Source: UBA9647 sp963739335 (GTDB taxonomy: Bacteria > Bacteroidota > Ignavibacteria > UBA10030). Taken from it: 64,000 bases of DNA. The DNA lies in contig CAVUAC010000011.1 of NCBI GenBank assembly GCA_963739335.1, forward strand, positions 1 through 64,000, in the 5' to 3' direction. The position numbers and the translations under genes are program-made. The notes beneath the pieces are model-generated. The model worked only from the letters and a program-made list of their open reading frames with translations, did not search any database and was not told where the DNA came from. Of the stretch, positions 18,861 to 27,853 are shown one piece after another. The stretch's first letter is position 1; every line of letters starts with the position of its first letter.

Positions 18861-19791
18861 TCTCGACCTCCTGCTCTTCAACCGCGAGTGTTGGTCGGGG
18901 TATTAGGGCACGCACGACCTCGTATGCCCACCGGAGTTCATGGTCGTGTTCCTCGGGCGGCGGCAGGTACTTGGCGAACTTTACAAGGTCTGCCGCGGTG
19001 AAGAACGAGCGAAATTCGCGGATGAACGCCTGTGCCTCGGGTAATTGCCGGAGTTGTTGCATGATTTCGTCGGAGGTTGATTCGAGAGCAAGAAGACCAT
19101 GCTGGTCCTCCAGGAACCTCCTCACGATTTCCGTCACCTCGGAGTAGTATTCTTTGACCTTTCCCTGTTGCCAGAGATGCTTGTCCTCGAGTATTCGCAA
19201 CGCGGTGAGGGCAGCCTGGCCGGGAGGAATGGCTGGCTTAAGGGGCACAAAGGCCTCCTCCCGCCGCCTTTTCCACTTGCGGTAGTAATAGTAGCCAAGC
19301 GCAGCAAGAGCAATGATGAGGAGCGCAATCAGGTAGGGTAAGAGATCTTCAAATTTCCATGGTGCGTCCAAAGGCGGCTTGATGTCTTTGATGTCGCCCT
19401 TGAGGTCAACAGGTATCCCGACGATGGAAAGAGACGTTGGATTTGAGTATGCTGTGTGGAGAACGCTATCACGCTGGCTCTTGTATGCGAAGGGAACGGG
19501 TGGGATAAACACAGCACCGGTGTCGAATATCGTTAGCCGGAATGTCCATCGTTGATGGCCGGATGCTGGCGGAAAGGATTCTAAGTTGAGAATCTCAAAG
19601 GCGCCCAGGCTGTCTTTTGCGGCGACAACAAGAGAGTCGACCGCCTGCGGAAGTTCTGCATCAACATGGAGAAGAATCCACTGGCCGATTTTGTACTGAG
19701 CAGAATCAGTGCTCGCAGAGATTTTCGGCTCCTGCGCCTGTGCAAGCGAGGCTAGAGCAAACAACACGATGACGAGTAGAGGCCTCTTCAT
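18850..19791 (-). CDS. Uncharacterised membrane protein of the Bat operon
   Basis: A 313-residue protein, not assignable to a named Bat protein with certainty. The ATG at 19791 gives a signal peptide, MKRPLLVIVLFALASLAQAQ. A beta-rich periplasmic domain follows (KISASTDSAQYKIGQWILLH; RWTFRLTIFDTGAVFIPPVP), reminiscent of a short BatD module. One membrane helix (LLPYLIALLIIALAALGYYY) leads to a basic stop-transfer segment and a helical cytoplasmic domain (YYSEVTEIVRRFLEDQHGLL). Genes with this plan sit between DUF58 and BatA in related operons. Function unknown; a role in tuning the MoxR/VWA complex is inferred only from context. Confidence 0.8.
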   Translation of the reverse strand: MKRPLLVIVLFALASLAQAQEPKISASTDSAQYKIGQWILLHVDAELPQAVDSLVVAAKDSLGAFEILNLESFPPASGHQRWTFRLTIFDTGAVFIPPVPFAYKSQRDSVLHTAYSNPTSLSIVGIPVDLKGDIKDIKPPLDAPWKFEDLLPYLIALLIIALAALGYYYYRKWKRRREEAFVPLKPAIPPGQAALTALRILEDKHLWQQGKVKEYYSEVTEIVRRFLEDQHGLLALESTSDEIMQQLRQLPEAQAFIREFRSFFTAADLVKFAKYLPPPEEHDHELRWAYEVVRALIPRPTLAVEEQEVENVR

Positions 19792-19820
19792 TTCCTTGAT
19801 TCGATTTTGACCCTCCATAC

Positions 19821-20696
19821 TTACCAACGCCGCTCTCGCAGTCTGAAAAAGTCCACAAGGGGTTTCATGTACGGCTTATCGAGGCGGATATCGATACTGT
19901 CCAATTTTGCTCTGATGAAGGTTGATTTCCTTGCCTCCTCAGCGGATCGCCGGTATGCCCGATACGAGGCCACTAATCGCATATCGGACGTATCAACCCA
20001 GCGCTGAGCGCCCGTCTCAGCATCCTTGAACGTAATGAGTCCCACCCGTGGCAGCTCATGCTCCCGCGGATCAAGAAGACGGATGCCAATCAGATCGTGG
20101 CGTTTACCGGCAATTCGGAGCGCTGTCTCGTACCCACTATCGAGAAAATCCGATATGACAAACACAATGCTTCGCTTTTTCAAGACATGGTTGAGGTACT
20201 CAAGAGCGGACCGCACGCTTGTGGCAGATCGCTTCGGTTCGAAGGAGATCAACTCTCGTACAATCCGGAGAGCATGGGACTGCCCCTTGCGCGGTGGTAT
20301 AAACTTCTCGATCTCATCTGAGAACAACAGGGCACCGACCTTGTCGCTGTTCTTCATGGCAGAGAACGCAAGAATGGCGCTAATTTCTACGGCGATGTCT
20401 CGCTTGAGCTGGCCCTGTGATCCGAAGAACTGCGAGCCGCTCATGTCGATAAGAAGCATAACCGTGAGTTCGCGCTCTTCTTCGAAGATCTTGACGAAGG
20501 GGTGGTCGAACCGCGCAGTAACGTTCCAGTCGATGGTGCGGACATCGTCGCCAAGCTGGTACTCGCGCACCTCGGAGAAAGCCATTCCCCGCCCCTTGAA
20601 CACCGAATGGTATTCACCGGAGAACACCTGGTTTACCAGTCCGCGTGTGCGGATCTCCAGTTGACGGACTTTCTTAAGAAGTTCTTTCGTTTCCAT
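19821..20696 (-). CDS. DUF58 domain protein
   Basis: A 291-residue cytoplasmic protein of the DUF58 family, with a degenerate VWA fold. Signatures are GRGMAFSEVREYQLGDDVRT and IDWNVTARFDHPFVK, followed by a MIDAS-like LLIDMSGS near residues 82-88 and FVISDFLDSGYE. DUF58 genes almost always follow moxR, as here. The pair is believed to couple ATP hydrolysis to remodelling of VWA targets, in this case BatA and BatB. It lies 48 bases after moxR, a gap occupied by a long hairpin. Confidence 0.9.
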   Translation of the reverse strand: METKELLKKVRQLEIRTRGLVNQVFSGEYHSVFKGRGMAFSEVREYQLGDDVRTIDWNVTARFDHPFVKIFEEERELTVMLLIDMSGSQFFGSQGQLKRDIAVEISAILAFSAMKNSDKVGALLFSDEIEKFIPPRKGQSHALRIVRELISFEPKRSATSVRSALEYLNHVLKKRSIVFVISDFLDSGYETALRIAGKRHDLIGIRLLDPREHELPRVGLITFKDAETGAQRWVDTSDMRLVASYRAYRRSAEEARKSTFIRAKLDSIDIRLDKPYMKPLVDFFRLRERRW

Positions 20697-20710
20697 TATA
20701 GGGCAATCAC

Positions 20711-20743
20711 AAGTTCGATGTTCGAAGCTCGAAGTTCGAACTT
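20711..20743. repeat. Nested palindrome between moxR and the DUF58 gene
   Basis: AAGTTCGA (20711-20718) pairs with TCGAACTT (20736-20743), and inside it TTCGA (20721-20725) pairs with TCGAA (20729-20733) around a 3-base loop. Only a TG/GT internal mismatch interrupts the 33-base hairpin. It fills almost the whole intergenic gap, so it could set relative expression of moxR and the downstream genes, or be a dispersed intergenic repeat. Its sequence is built from repeated TTCGAA words. Confidence 0.7.
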
Positions 20744-20744
20744 A

Positions 20745-21728
20745 CTACGGGACCTCCACTCGATTAAGAATCTCCTGCACAATATACTCTGAGGTTACCT
20801 CTTCCGCCTCAGCTTCGTAGGTGACGGCAACGCGATGGCGCAGAACGTCGAGGCTGATCGCACGAACATCTTCGGGGATCACGTACCCGCGCCGCTTGAT
20901 AAACGCGTGAGCCTTTGAAGCGAGCGCAAGGTTGATCGACGCGCGGGGTGAAGCCCCGTAGCTGATCATCGGTGCAATCTTCTCGAGCTTGAATTGCGCT
21001 GGCTCCCGCGTCGCGAAAACAATGTCCAGGATATAACCCTCAATTTTTTCATCCATATACACGCTCTTTACGACATTGCGGGCGGCGAGAATATCCTTCG
21101 GCGAGACAACCGACCTGATGTCGCCCTGGTTTCCGAGGACGTTCTGCCGCATGATCGCCAACTCCTCGTCGCGCGACGGGTAGCCGATCTTTATCTTGAG
21201 CATGAACCTGTCCACCTGTGCTTCGGGGAGGGGGTAGGTACCCTCTTGTTCGATGGGGTTCTGGGTTGCGAGGACGAGAAACGGCTCATCAAGCTTGAAC
21301 GTCTCTTCGCCAATCGTTATCTGGCGCTCTTGCATTGCTTCGAGCAATGCACTTTGGACCTTCGCTGGTGCGCGGTTAATTTCGTCTGCCAGGATGAAGT
21401 TCGCGAAAATTGGTCCGCGCCGGGTGAAGAATTTTCCGTCCTTCTGGTTGTAGATCATGGTTCCAATGAGATCGGCCGGAAGAAGATCCGGTGTGAACTG
21501 AATGCGTTGAAACTTCGCGCTGATGGCGGAGGCGAGGGTTTTGATCGTGAGAGTTTTTGCGAGGCCCGGGACGCCCTCGAGAAGAATGTGCCCGTTGCAG
21601 AGCAAACCGATGAGCAGCCGGTCAACCATTTGCTTCTGTCCGACGATCACCTTGCCGACCTCGGACGTGAGGTTGTCGACAAAGGCGCTCTCGCGCTGAA
21701 TCATTTCATTGATGGTCTTAATATCCAC
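20745..21728 (-). CDS. MoxR family AAA+ ATPase
   Basis: A 327-residue MoxR-type AAA+ ATPase, first gene of the Bat operon. Walker A is GVPGLAKT (residues 52-59) and Walker B is FILADEINRAP (near 112-122), with ATQNPIEQEGTYPLPEAQVD and sensor residues after it. MoxR proteins act as chaperone-like partners of VWA proteins, here BatA and BatB. Its ATG at 21728 precedes a 322-base gap shared with divergent cysE, which should contain the operon promoter. Confidence 0.93.
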   Translation of the reverse strand: MDIKTINEMIQRESAFVDNLTSEVGKVIVGQKQMVDRLLIGLLCNGHILLEGVPGLAKTLTIKTLASAISAKFQRIQFTPDLLPADLIGTMIYNQKDGKFFTRRGPIFANFILADEINRAPAKVQSALLEAMQERQITIGEETFKLDEPFLVLATQNPIEQEGTYPLPEAQVDRFMLKIKIGYPSRDEELAIMRQNVLGNQGDIRSVVSPKDILAARNVVKSVYMDEKIEGYILDIVFATREPAQFKLEKIAPMISYGASPRASINLALASKAHAFIKRRGYVIPEDVRAISLDVLRHRVAVTYEAEAEEVTSEYIVQEILNRVEVP

Positions 21729-22050
21729 TCGATCCTCCTAAGTCGTTGACTCTCAAACAACTCGGTATTGATATTGGACGGAAAAGCGGCAGAATCGTTC
21801 CCTGTCCAGGTGGTGTACAAACAAATCGAGCCACACAACAAATTCGCGGTGAACCTGGCGGGCGGCTCGAGTTGGATTCTGCAATCGACAACTGACACAC
21901 AATCGTAATATACGAAACACGATTCATGTATGCAACCGACGGGCTAAGCGAAGCTGCGGCGCAGAGACATCGCCTCAATGAACATGCGGGCTTTGTGGAT
22001 CGCGGAACGAGCTCTTCATGAAAATCGTTTAAAGCAAAGAGAGGTGAAAA
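21729..22050. promoter_or_regulatory. Divergent promoter region between moxR and cysE
   Basis: These 322 bases separate two divergent operons and contain no credible gene. Promoters for the Bat operon (minus) and cysE-cysK (plus) are expected here. No riboswitch-like or strong palindromic structure was recognised. A GAGAGGTG ribosome site lies just before the cysE ATG at 22051. Confidence 0.4.
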
Positions 22051-22899
22051 ATGCGGATGAAGTCTATTCAGACAAATCGTGGTGTCAAAGCCCTTGCGCA
22101 TGCGCTCATGAAAAAGCGCTCAGCCCATGTCTATCCTGTGCCGGTCAAAGCCCAAGCACAGGCGTTTGTTGACGACATGATCGAATTCCTCTTCCCCCAT
22201 TTATCGGAGAAGGTGTATTTCACGGCAGAGGAAATTCAGGCAAAGCTTGTTTTACTGCAGCGGAACCTGAAAACCATTCTTAAAGCGTTGCCGCACAACC
22301 AGAACATTTCTGTCGACAAAGTGACGATGAAGTTCTTCTTGAAACTCCCAGGGCTTCATGACAGGCTTTGGCTGGACGCGCGCGCGATTGACCAGGGGGA
22401 TCCAGCCTCAGAAAGTGTTGAAGAGGTCGTCCTCGCGTATCCTGGCTTCATCGCGATTGCTATCTATCGGTTGGCACATGTGTTGTATCTCCTCGATGTT
22501 CCCATCTTGCCGCGGGTCATGACGGAATATGCTCATCAAATGACCGGCATCGATATCCATCCCGGGGCTACTATTGGGAGGTCCTTCTTCATTGATCATG
22601 GAACCGGAATCGTCATCGGTGAGACAACAACGATCGGCAACCATGTCAAGATCTATCAGGGCGTAACGCTGGGCGCCCTGAGTGTCGACAAGAAGCTCGC
22701 AAAGAGGAAAAGGCACCCAACAATAGAAGACCATGTAACAATCTACGCCCAGGCCGTGATTCTGGGCGGCGGGACCATTATTGGACACCATAGCGTTATC
22801 GGCGGAAATGTCTGGTTGACCGGCAGTGTTCCGCCGTACTCAATGGTCTACACAGAAAGCAAAATCACAGTCCGCAAAAGAGCGAAACGGACATCATAA
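22051..22899 (+). CDS. cysE: Serine O-acetyltransferase (EpsC/CysE type)
   Basis: CysE acetylates L-serine with acetyl-CoA to O-acetylserine, the first step of cysteine synthesis. The 282-residue product has the helical N-terminal domain and a left-handed beta helix of hexapeptide repeats: GIDIHPGATIGRSFFIDHGT, GIVIGETTTIGNHVKIYQGV and VILGGGTIIG. The catalytic histidine region is DHGTG. The start ATG is preceded by GAGAGGTG. Cysteine synthase follows 27 bases downstream, so substrate and product enzymes are co-expressed. Length is longer than E. coli CysE owing to the N-terminal extension of the EpsC-like group. Confidence 0.93.
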   Translation: MRMKSIQTNRGVKALAHALMKKRSAHVYPVPVKAQAQAFVDDMIEFLFPHLSEKVYFTAEEIQAKLVLLQRNLKTILKALPHNQNISVDKVTMKFFLKLPGLHDRLWLDARAIDQGDPASESVEEVVLAYPGFIAIAIYRLAHVLYLLDVPILPRVMTEYAHQMTGIDIHPGATIGRSFFIDHGTGIVIGETTTIGNHVKIYQGVTLGALSVDKKLAKRKRHPTIEDHVTIYAQAVILGGGTIIGHHSVIGGNVWLTGSVPPYSMVYTESKITVRKRAKRTS

Positions 22900-22926
22900 T
22901 AAAAGAGAAAAACAAAGGAGAGCAGC

Positions 22927-23838
22927 ATGCGTGTGAGTAGCATTTTGGAGACGATTGGGAACACCCCCCATGTGCAAATTCGCCGGTTGTTCGGTACAGC
23001 CGCTAAGGTATGGATGAAGCTTGAACGAGCAAACCCCGGAGGAAGCATCAAAGACCGGATTGCCTTGGCGATGGTCGAAGATGCTGAGAGGCGAGGCATT
23101 CTGAAGCCCGACAGCGTGATCATTGAACCGACATCCGGTAACACGGGAATTGGCTTGGCCATGGTTGCCGCGGTGAAAGGTTATAAACTCATCCTTGTTA
23201 TGCCGGAATCTTTTTCCCTTGAACGTCGTCGGGTGTTGAAGGCTTATGGCGCAATACTAGAATTGACTCCGCGGGAAAAAGGCATGCGCGGCGCGATTGA
23301 ACAGGCCGGCGAGCTAGCTGCCAGAACACCCAACGCATGGATTCCACAGCAATTTGAGAACCCGGCGAACATTGATAGCCACCGCCGAACAACAGCAGCT
23401 GAAATCTTGCGCGACTTCCCCGAAGGAATCGACTACCTTATTACGGGAGTCGGGACCGGGGGCCACATCACCGGGTGTGCAGAGTTCCTGAAGCCCAAAT
23501 TCCCCGAGCTCAAGGTCTTTGCCGTTGAGCCGACGCTATCTCCCGTGCTCAGCGATGGCATGCATTCACCTCATCCACTGCAGGGGATCGGCGCTGGCTT
23601 CATTCCTAAAAACCTGCACAGGGAAATCCTGACTGGCGTGATTCAAGTCGGCAAAGAAGAGGCGTACGAATTCGCCATAAGGTGTGCAAAGGAAGAAGGA
23701 ATTTTCGTTGGTGTATCCTCTGGCGCTGCGTTAGCAGCGGTTGCTAAAAAACTCCCCGAAATTCCGCCAGGCAGCACGGTACTCACATTCTGCTACGACA
23801 CTGGCGAACGCTATCTATCAGTGGAGGGGCTGTTCTAG
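22927..23838 (+). CDS. cysK: Cysteine synthase (O-acetylserine sulfhydrylase)
   Basis: A PLP enzyme that makes cysteine from O-acetylserine and sulfide. The 303-residue product has the PLP lysine in NPGGSIKDR near residue 42, the substrate loop TSGNTGIGLA near 68-78, and the phosphate-binding GTGGHITG near 176. FVGVSSGAALAA closes the cofactor pocket. The ATG at 22927 follows AAAGGAGAG. It is adjacent to cysE in the same direction. CysM cannot be excluded from sequence alone, but pairing with CysE favours CysK. Confidence 0.93.
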   Translation: MRVSSILETIGNTPHVQIRRLFGTAAKVWMKLERANPGGSIKDRIALAMVEDAERRGILKPDSVIIEPTSGNTGIGLAMVAAVKGYKLILVMPESFSLERRRVLKAYGAILELTPREKGMRGAIEQAGELAARTPNAWIPQQFENPANIDSHRRTTAAEILRDFPEGIDYLITGVGTGGHITGCAEFLKPKFPELKVFAVEPTLSPVLSDGMHSPHPLQGIGAGFIPKNLHREILTGVIQVGKEEAYEFAIRCAKEEGIFVGVSSGAALAAVAKKLPEIPPGSTVLTFCYDTGERYLSVEGLF

Positions 23839-23907
23839 ATGTGCGGGAAGGATCGTGGAGTAAACTTGTAAGACAGCAGAGACACTTCAAAAGGGGAGGA
23901 AGACGCG

Positions 23908-24858
23908 ATGATAATGTCTGGAGCAAGAAAGGTGGGCGTGGTTGGGGCTGGACTTGTGGGGTCGTCGTTCGCCTATGCCCTGATGATCCGTGAGCTTGCA
24001 ACGGAGATGGTGCTTGTCGACGTGAACGGTGAAAAGGCCGTTGGGGAAATGATGGATTTCAATCATGGACTGTCGTTTAGCAAGCCGATGAAGATTGCGG
24101 CGGGCGATTATGCCGATCTGAGCGGAGCGCACGTCGTCGTCCTCGCGGCGGGAGCCGCACAAAAACCAGGGGAAACGCGACTGGATCTCCTTGCAAAAAA
24201 TGTCAGGATCTTTCAGTCGATTGTACCGGAGGTGGTCCGATACAACCCCGGCGGGATCATTCTCATTGCGACAAACCCAGTCGACATTTTGACGTACATT
24301 TCTCTCAAGGAGTCGAAACTGCCACCCGGTCGTGTCATTGGCTCAGGCACAATTCTCGATACCTCTCGCTTCAGATTTCTCCTCAGCCAGTATTACGATG
24401 TCGACGCCCGCAGCGTTCATGCGTACATCATCGGCGAGCATGGCGACAGTGAAATCCCAATCTGGAGCATGGCCAACATCGGCGGCGTGCGTCTGCAGGA
24501 ATTCGCACCACCGAAGAACAAGCGCTACAACCAAGATGAAATGGACAAGCTGTTCGTCAGTGTACGCGACGCGGCCTATGAGATCATCAAGAGGAAGGGG
24601 GCGACGTACTACGCCATTGGGCTGGGCCTTGTTTCCATTGTGGAGGCGATACTGGGAGACTACAGAAGCGTTCTTTCCGTATCCACACTCATGACCGGGC
24701 AATACGGAGTCAGGGATATGTGTTTAAGTCTACCCGGCGTCGTGGGGGCCAATGGGATTGAGGAGACGCTGACACTGAATCTGAGCGTGGAAGAAGAAGA
24801 GGGTTTCCGCGTGTCTGCGGAGAAGCTGAAGAAGACACTCAAAACGCTTGGAGGATAG
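23908..24858 (+). CDS. ldh: L-lactate dehydrogenase
   Basis: An NAD-dependent 2-hydroxyacid dehydrogenase of the LDH/MDH superfamily, 316 residues. The Rossmann motif is VGVVGAGLVGSSFAYAL near residue 8. The substrate-specificity loop AAQKPGETRLDLLAKN carries Gln at the position that selects pyruvate/lactate (malate enzymes have Arg), so LDH is favoured. The catalytic His-Asp region is GEHGDSEIPIW. An AAGGGGAGGAAG ribosome site precedes the start; the ATG at 23908 or the one two codons later could be used. It lies 69 bases after cysK. Confidence 0.9.
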   Translation: MIMSGARKVGVVGAGLVGSSFAYALMIRELATEMVLVDVNGEKAVGEMMDFNHGLSFSKPMKIAAGDYADLSGAHVVVLAAGAAQKPGETRLDLLAKNVRIFQSIVPEVVRYNPGGIILIATNPVDILTYISLKESKLPPGRVIGSGTILDTSRFRFLLSQYYDVDARSVHAYIIGEHGDSEIPIWSMANIGGVRLQEFAPPKNKRYNQDEMDKLFVSVRDAAYEIIKRKGATYYAIGLGLVSIVEAILGDYRSVLSVSTLMTGQYGVRDMCLSLPGVVGANGIEETLTLNLSVEEEEGFRVSAEKLKKTLKTLGG

Positions 24859-25404
24859 GGAAGCCGAACCGGATGATGCCCTGGTGTGATGAAGCAAACA
24901 CAGTTCAACTTCACCTGAGAATGCAGGCCGGAAAGAGCGATTCGGCCAAAGGATGGCACGCCCCGCTAGAACAACAGTGGTCCGCAAAACTAAGGAGTAG
25001 CTTCTCAGTAGTACCAAAGATTCCAACTACCATCTATGGATTATTGTACCTATTATTCATAGTATTCCATCTGGAATACCACCCGTCATCACCGAAACAG
25101 GCGTGGATCTTTTGACTTCGAGAACATCGTTGTCAAGCAACGCTTCGTCCTTTTCCTTGCAGGTTATTCTCTACCCCGGAAGAACACAAAGATCGCGGGA
25201 CTGATTTTTGTGCTTTGATATATTGGATTGTAGTATCTGGCCACATCAACACCGCGAGAGTGCGGATGCGGCAGGGTCGCGAATTTCCAGTTTCTATGGT
25301 TAGCATGATTTTCTTTCTTCGCAGAACGATTCGACCCAACGGCAAACAGGGATCTAGCACAACGAGGGCTTAGCAAGGACAAGGACGTCGAAAGGGAGGA
25401 AGCA
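24859..25404. other. Gene-free stretch between ldh and the acyl-activating enzyme gene
   Basis: I see no supportable gene in these 546 bases; open frames on both strands lack codon bias and family features. An AT-rich patch near 25015-25080 could be promoter DNA for the downstream gene. A GGGAGG ribosome site lies just before 25405. Confidence 0.4.
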
Positions 25405-26925
25405 ATGCTCTTACATCACCAATTTGTGCGGATTGCAAAACAACACGAAAGAAAACTGGCCATCGTCGATAGAACCCTCGATCGCCAGGTAACGTACAAG
25501 CGAGCGCTGATCGGCTCACTTATTCTGGTGAAGAAGTTTGAGCAGTATGCCCCCGGCTTTCTTGGACTTATGCTTCCGAACTCTGCAGGATCCATTCTCT
25601 CCATCTTAGCAACACTCATGAGTGGTCGCGTTCCCGTGATGATTAACTACTCGACAGGCGCCGCGGCAAACTGTGAGTTTGCTCAGAAGAAATGCGCCTT
25701 CAAGACGATCATTACCTCACGAGCCCTCTGTGAGAAGATCAATTGTCGAGATGTCGATGGCATGGTGTATCTTGAAGATGTCATGAAGTCTGTTAACCTC
25801 CTCGACAAGATTAGAGCGGCTTTTCGAGCCGGCCGGCCCGTGGAGCACTTACTGAAAGGAATTCACGGGGGCGACGAACACGATACGCTGCTCATCCTCT
25901 TCACCAGCGGGAGCGAGATGGAACCAAAGGGCGTTCAATTGACTCACCGTAACATCACCTCCAACTACGAAAGCCTCATCAAGGCGTTTTCGTTTTCCGC
26001 GGAAGATATTTTTCTTGCCAACCTTCCATACTTCCATGTTTTCGGGCAAACGGCGAATCTCTGGGTGCCTATGATGATCGGAATGACGATTGTGACATAC
26101 GCGAACCCCCTGGATTTCAAGACCATCTGTGACATCGTTCGCGAAGAGAAAGTGACGCTCATGACGGGGACGCCGACGTTTTTCTGGGGATACCTGCGGA
26201 ACTCGAAGCCCGGTGATTTTCAAACCGTGCGCATTCTACTGTCCGGCGCCGACAAATGTCCGGATGCTCTGAGACAAGGCTTCATCGAGAAGCATAATAA
26301 GGTATTGCTTGAGGCATACGGAACGACGGAGACAAGCCCGGCCATCACAGCGAACACGCCGGAGAATAATCGCCCCGGAAGCGTTGGTCGGCCAATAGAC
26401 AATGTTCAGGTTAGAGTAGAAAATTACGAAACCGGTGAGACATGCAAAGTCGGCGAGATCGGCAAAATCCTTGTGAAAGGCGATAACGTGATGAAGGGAT
26501 ACTTCGACGATTTTGAGCAGACATCACTCAGCATTCGCCACGGTTGGTACGACACGGGTGATATGGGATATCTGGATGCCGATGGGTACCTGTGGCATGT
26601 CGGGAGATTGAAGCGGTTTCTGAAAGTTGGCGGCGAGATGGTGTCGCTTATCAAAGTGGAAGACGTTCTCGAAAAACTGCTGCCGCCGGATGTCGAGTGT
26701 TGTGTCGTTGAGGTGCCGGATTCTCTCCGTGGGGCCCGCATTGTTGCCGCTGTGACTCAAGAGGTCGACGACAAAGCAGTCATGAAGAAGATGGCCGAAC
26801 AACTGCCGAATATTGCAATGCCGAGCAAGTTTGTTACAATCCCCGAAATGCCGAAAACCGGCAGTGGAAAGATCGACTTCAGGGCCATTACGGAGAAGGT
26901 CAGAGATATCATCCAGGCGCTGTGA
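25405..26925 (+). CDS. AMP-dependent acyl-CoA/acyl-ACP synthetase
   Basis: A 506-residue ANL-superfamily ligase that should activate a carboxylic acid as an acyl-adenylate. Motifs in order: the P-loop TSGSEMEPKGVQLTHRN near residue 164, EAYGTTETSPA near 300, WYDTGDMGYLDADGYLWHVG near 382, RLKRFLKVGGEMV and the catalytic lysine in PKTGSGKIDF near 490. The N-terminus resembles the synthetase half of Aas-type acyl-[ACP] synthetases rather than acetyl-CoA synthetases, so a long-chain substrate is plausible but unproven. The start follows AAAGGGAGGAAGCA. It appears to be monocistronic. Confidence 0.88.
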   Translation: MLLHHQFVRIAKQHERKLAIVDRTLDRQVTYKRALIGSLILVKKFEQYAPGFLGLMLPNSAGSILSILATLMSGRVPVMINYSTGAAANCEFAQKKCAFKTIITSRALCEKINCRDVDGMVYLEDVMKSVNLLDKIRAAFRAGRPVEHLLKGIHGGDEHDTLLILFTSGSEMEPKGVQLTHRNITSNYESLIKAFSFSAEDIFLANLPYFHVFGQTANLWVPMMIGMTIVTYANPLDFKTICDIVREEKVTLMTGTPTFFWGYLRNSKPGDFQTVRILLSGADKCPDALRQGFIEKHNKVLLEAYGTTETSPAITANTPENNRPGSVGRPIDNVQVRVENYETGETCKVGEIGKILVKGDNVMKGYFDDFEQTSLSIRHGWYDTGDMGYLDADGYLWHVGRLKRFLKVGGEMVSLIKVEDVLEKLLPPDVECCVVEVPDSLRGARIVAAVTQEVDDKAVMKKMAEQLPNIAMPSKFVTIPEMPKTGSGKIDFRAITEKVRDIIQAL

Positions 26926-27081
26926 GCATGTTTTGATTGCGCCCGATCCCGCCAAGTAGTTTGGCCCCCGGGTTCATTGATGCCGTTCTTGTGCATTTGC
27001 GAGCGGTAGGTTTTGGGGCCCGCCAGCTGAAAAAGGGGCTTGCCCGACTAAACCTTCAGCCACATAGGTTGTCAAAGAAGT

Positions 27082-27110
27082 GCCTGCTTCTCATTCCTAC
27101 TGAAGCAGGC
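27082..27110 (+). terminator. Hairpin downstream of the acyl-activating enzyme gene
   Basis: GCCTGCTTC (27082-27090) pairs perfectly with GAAGCAGGC (27102-27110) around an 11-base loop, followed by TTCATAATAA. It lies 156 bases after the stop. The T run is poor, so it is a possible terminator or mRNA-end stabiliser. Confidence 0.5.
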
Positions 27111-27127
27111 TTCATAATAACCTCCCT

Positions 27128-27168
27128 AGCCCTGCCGCTCACGGTGCGCGTCGGGGCTTTTTATTTTA
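27128..27168 (+). terminator. Terminator-like hairpin with T-rich tail
   Basis: AGCCC (27128-27132) pairs with GGGCT (27154-27158) and is followed directly by a T-rich run, TTTTATTTTAT. The stem is short and the loop long, but the tail makes it a better plus-strand terminator candidate than the hairpin just upstream. Confidence 0.5.
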
Positions 27169-27260
27169 TGCACAGGCCGATGTCTATCATTCCATAATGA
27201 AGTCCTGAAGGCAGCCCTGCGCATATGTTGATCGTCCGGGAAGTTCAGCTTAACGTTTGA

Positions 27261-27791
27261 GTGACCGTATCGCTTGCCCCGGAAGATGTGGACGAACAAA
27301 ACGCAGCGATGAAAGTTATCCCGGGATCACACAAGGTGGAGTTACTTAAGCGTTCCCGGTCGTCGGATACCGATTCCATTCTGACGCTCGAGTGCGAAGA
27401 AGGTCAATTCCGCGAAGATATCGCGGTGTCGTTTAATCTTAAAGCGGAACAAATTTCCATCCACGACGACAAGCTTGTGCATGGTTCCCCGGCAAATCAC
27501 TCTGACCGGCGACGCGCGGGCTTGACCATCCGCACCAAACCTGTAATCGCATCCGCGTGTAAGAGCGGCGAGTATAAAGGGTTCCCGTGGGAGATACTCA
27601 CCCGTGTCGTTTTCCAAATCATGCTTCCTTATGTAACCGCACTCTGCGGAGAAGTTTCCCCCCGTGTCGCGTCTAGCCCCTCTATCCATTCATATGCAAT
27701 AAGAAATTCACCGAACATTCCCTCGAGTGCTTGCCGCTCAGAAGTGAATCGGGGGCCCTTCGGACAAAACGACAAAAGAGCTAGCAAATAG
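27261..27791 (+). pseudogene. Remnant of a phytanoyl-CoA dioxygenase (PhyH) family gene
   Basis: The first 95 codons match the C-terminal core of PhyH-type Fe(II)/2-oxoglutarate dioxygenases: VSLAPEDVDEQNAAMKVIPG, SHK, then IHDDKLVHGSPANHSDRRRA with the distal iron-ligand histidine and the oxoglutarate arginine, and GLTIRT. The N-terminal two thirds, with the HxD iron motif, is absent, and a TGA lies immediately upstream of the GTG. After about 27545 the similarity is lost and the frame runs on without family features. It borders the tRNA-Gly repeat region, which fits decay of inserted DNA. Confidence 0.65.
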
Positions 27792-27849
27792 CACTAACTC
27801 TTATCGTTTCGGGAGCGGGCGATCCCGATTCAATTTGATTGAATTGGGA
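27772..27849 (-). repeat. Decayed duplicate of the tRNA-Gly 3' end and its terminator
   Basis: This segment aligns with 28028-28104: a hairpin stem of the form AAGAGCTAG/CTAACTCTT, then GGGAGCGGGCGA, which matches the acceptor end of the intact tRNA-Gly gene at 28081. After the T-arm region the match ends, and instead TCCCGATTCAA and TTGAATTGGGA form an 11-bp hairpin. It looks like an older copy of the tRNA locus that lost its anticodon and D arms. It should not make a functional tRNA. Confidence 0.6.
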
Positions 27850-27853
27850 CGAC

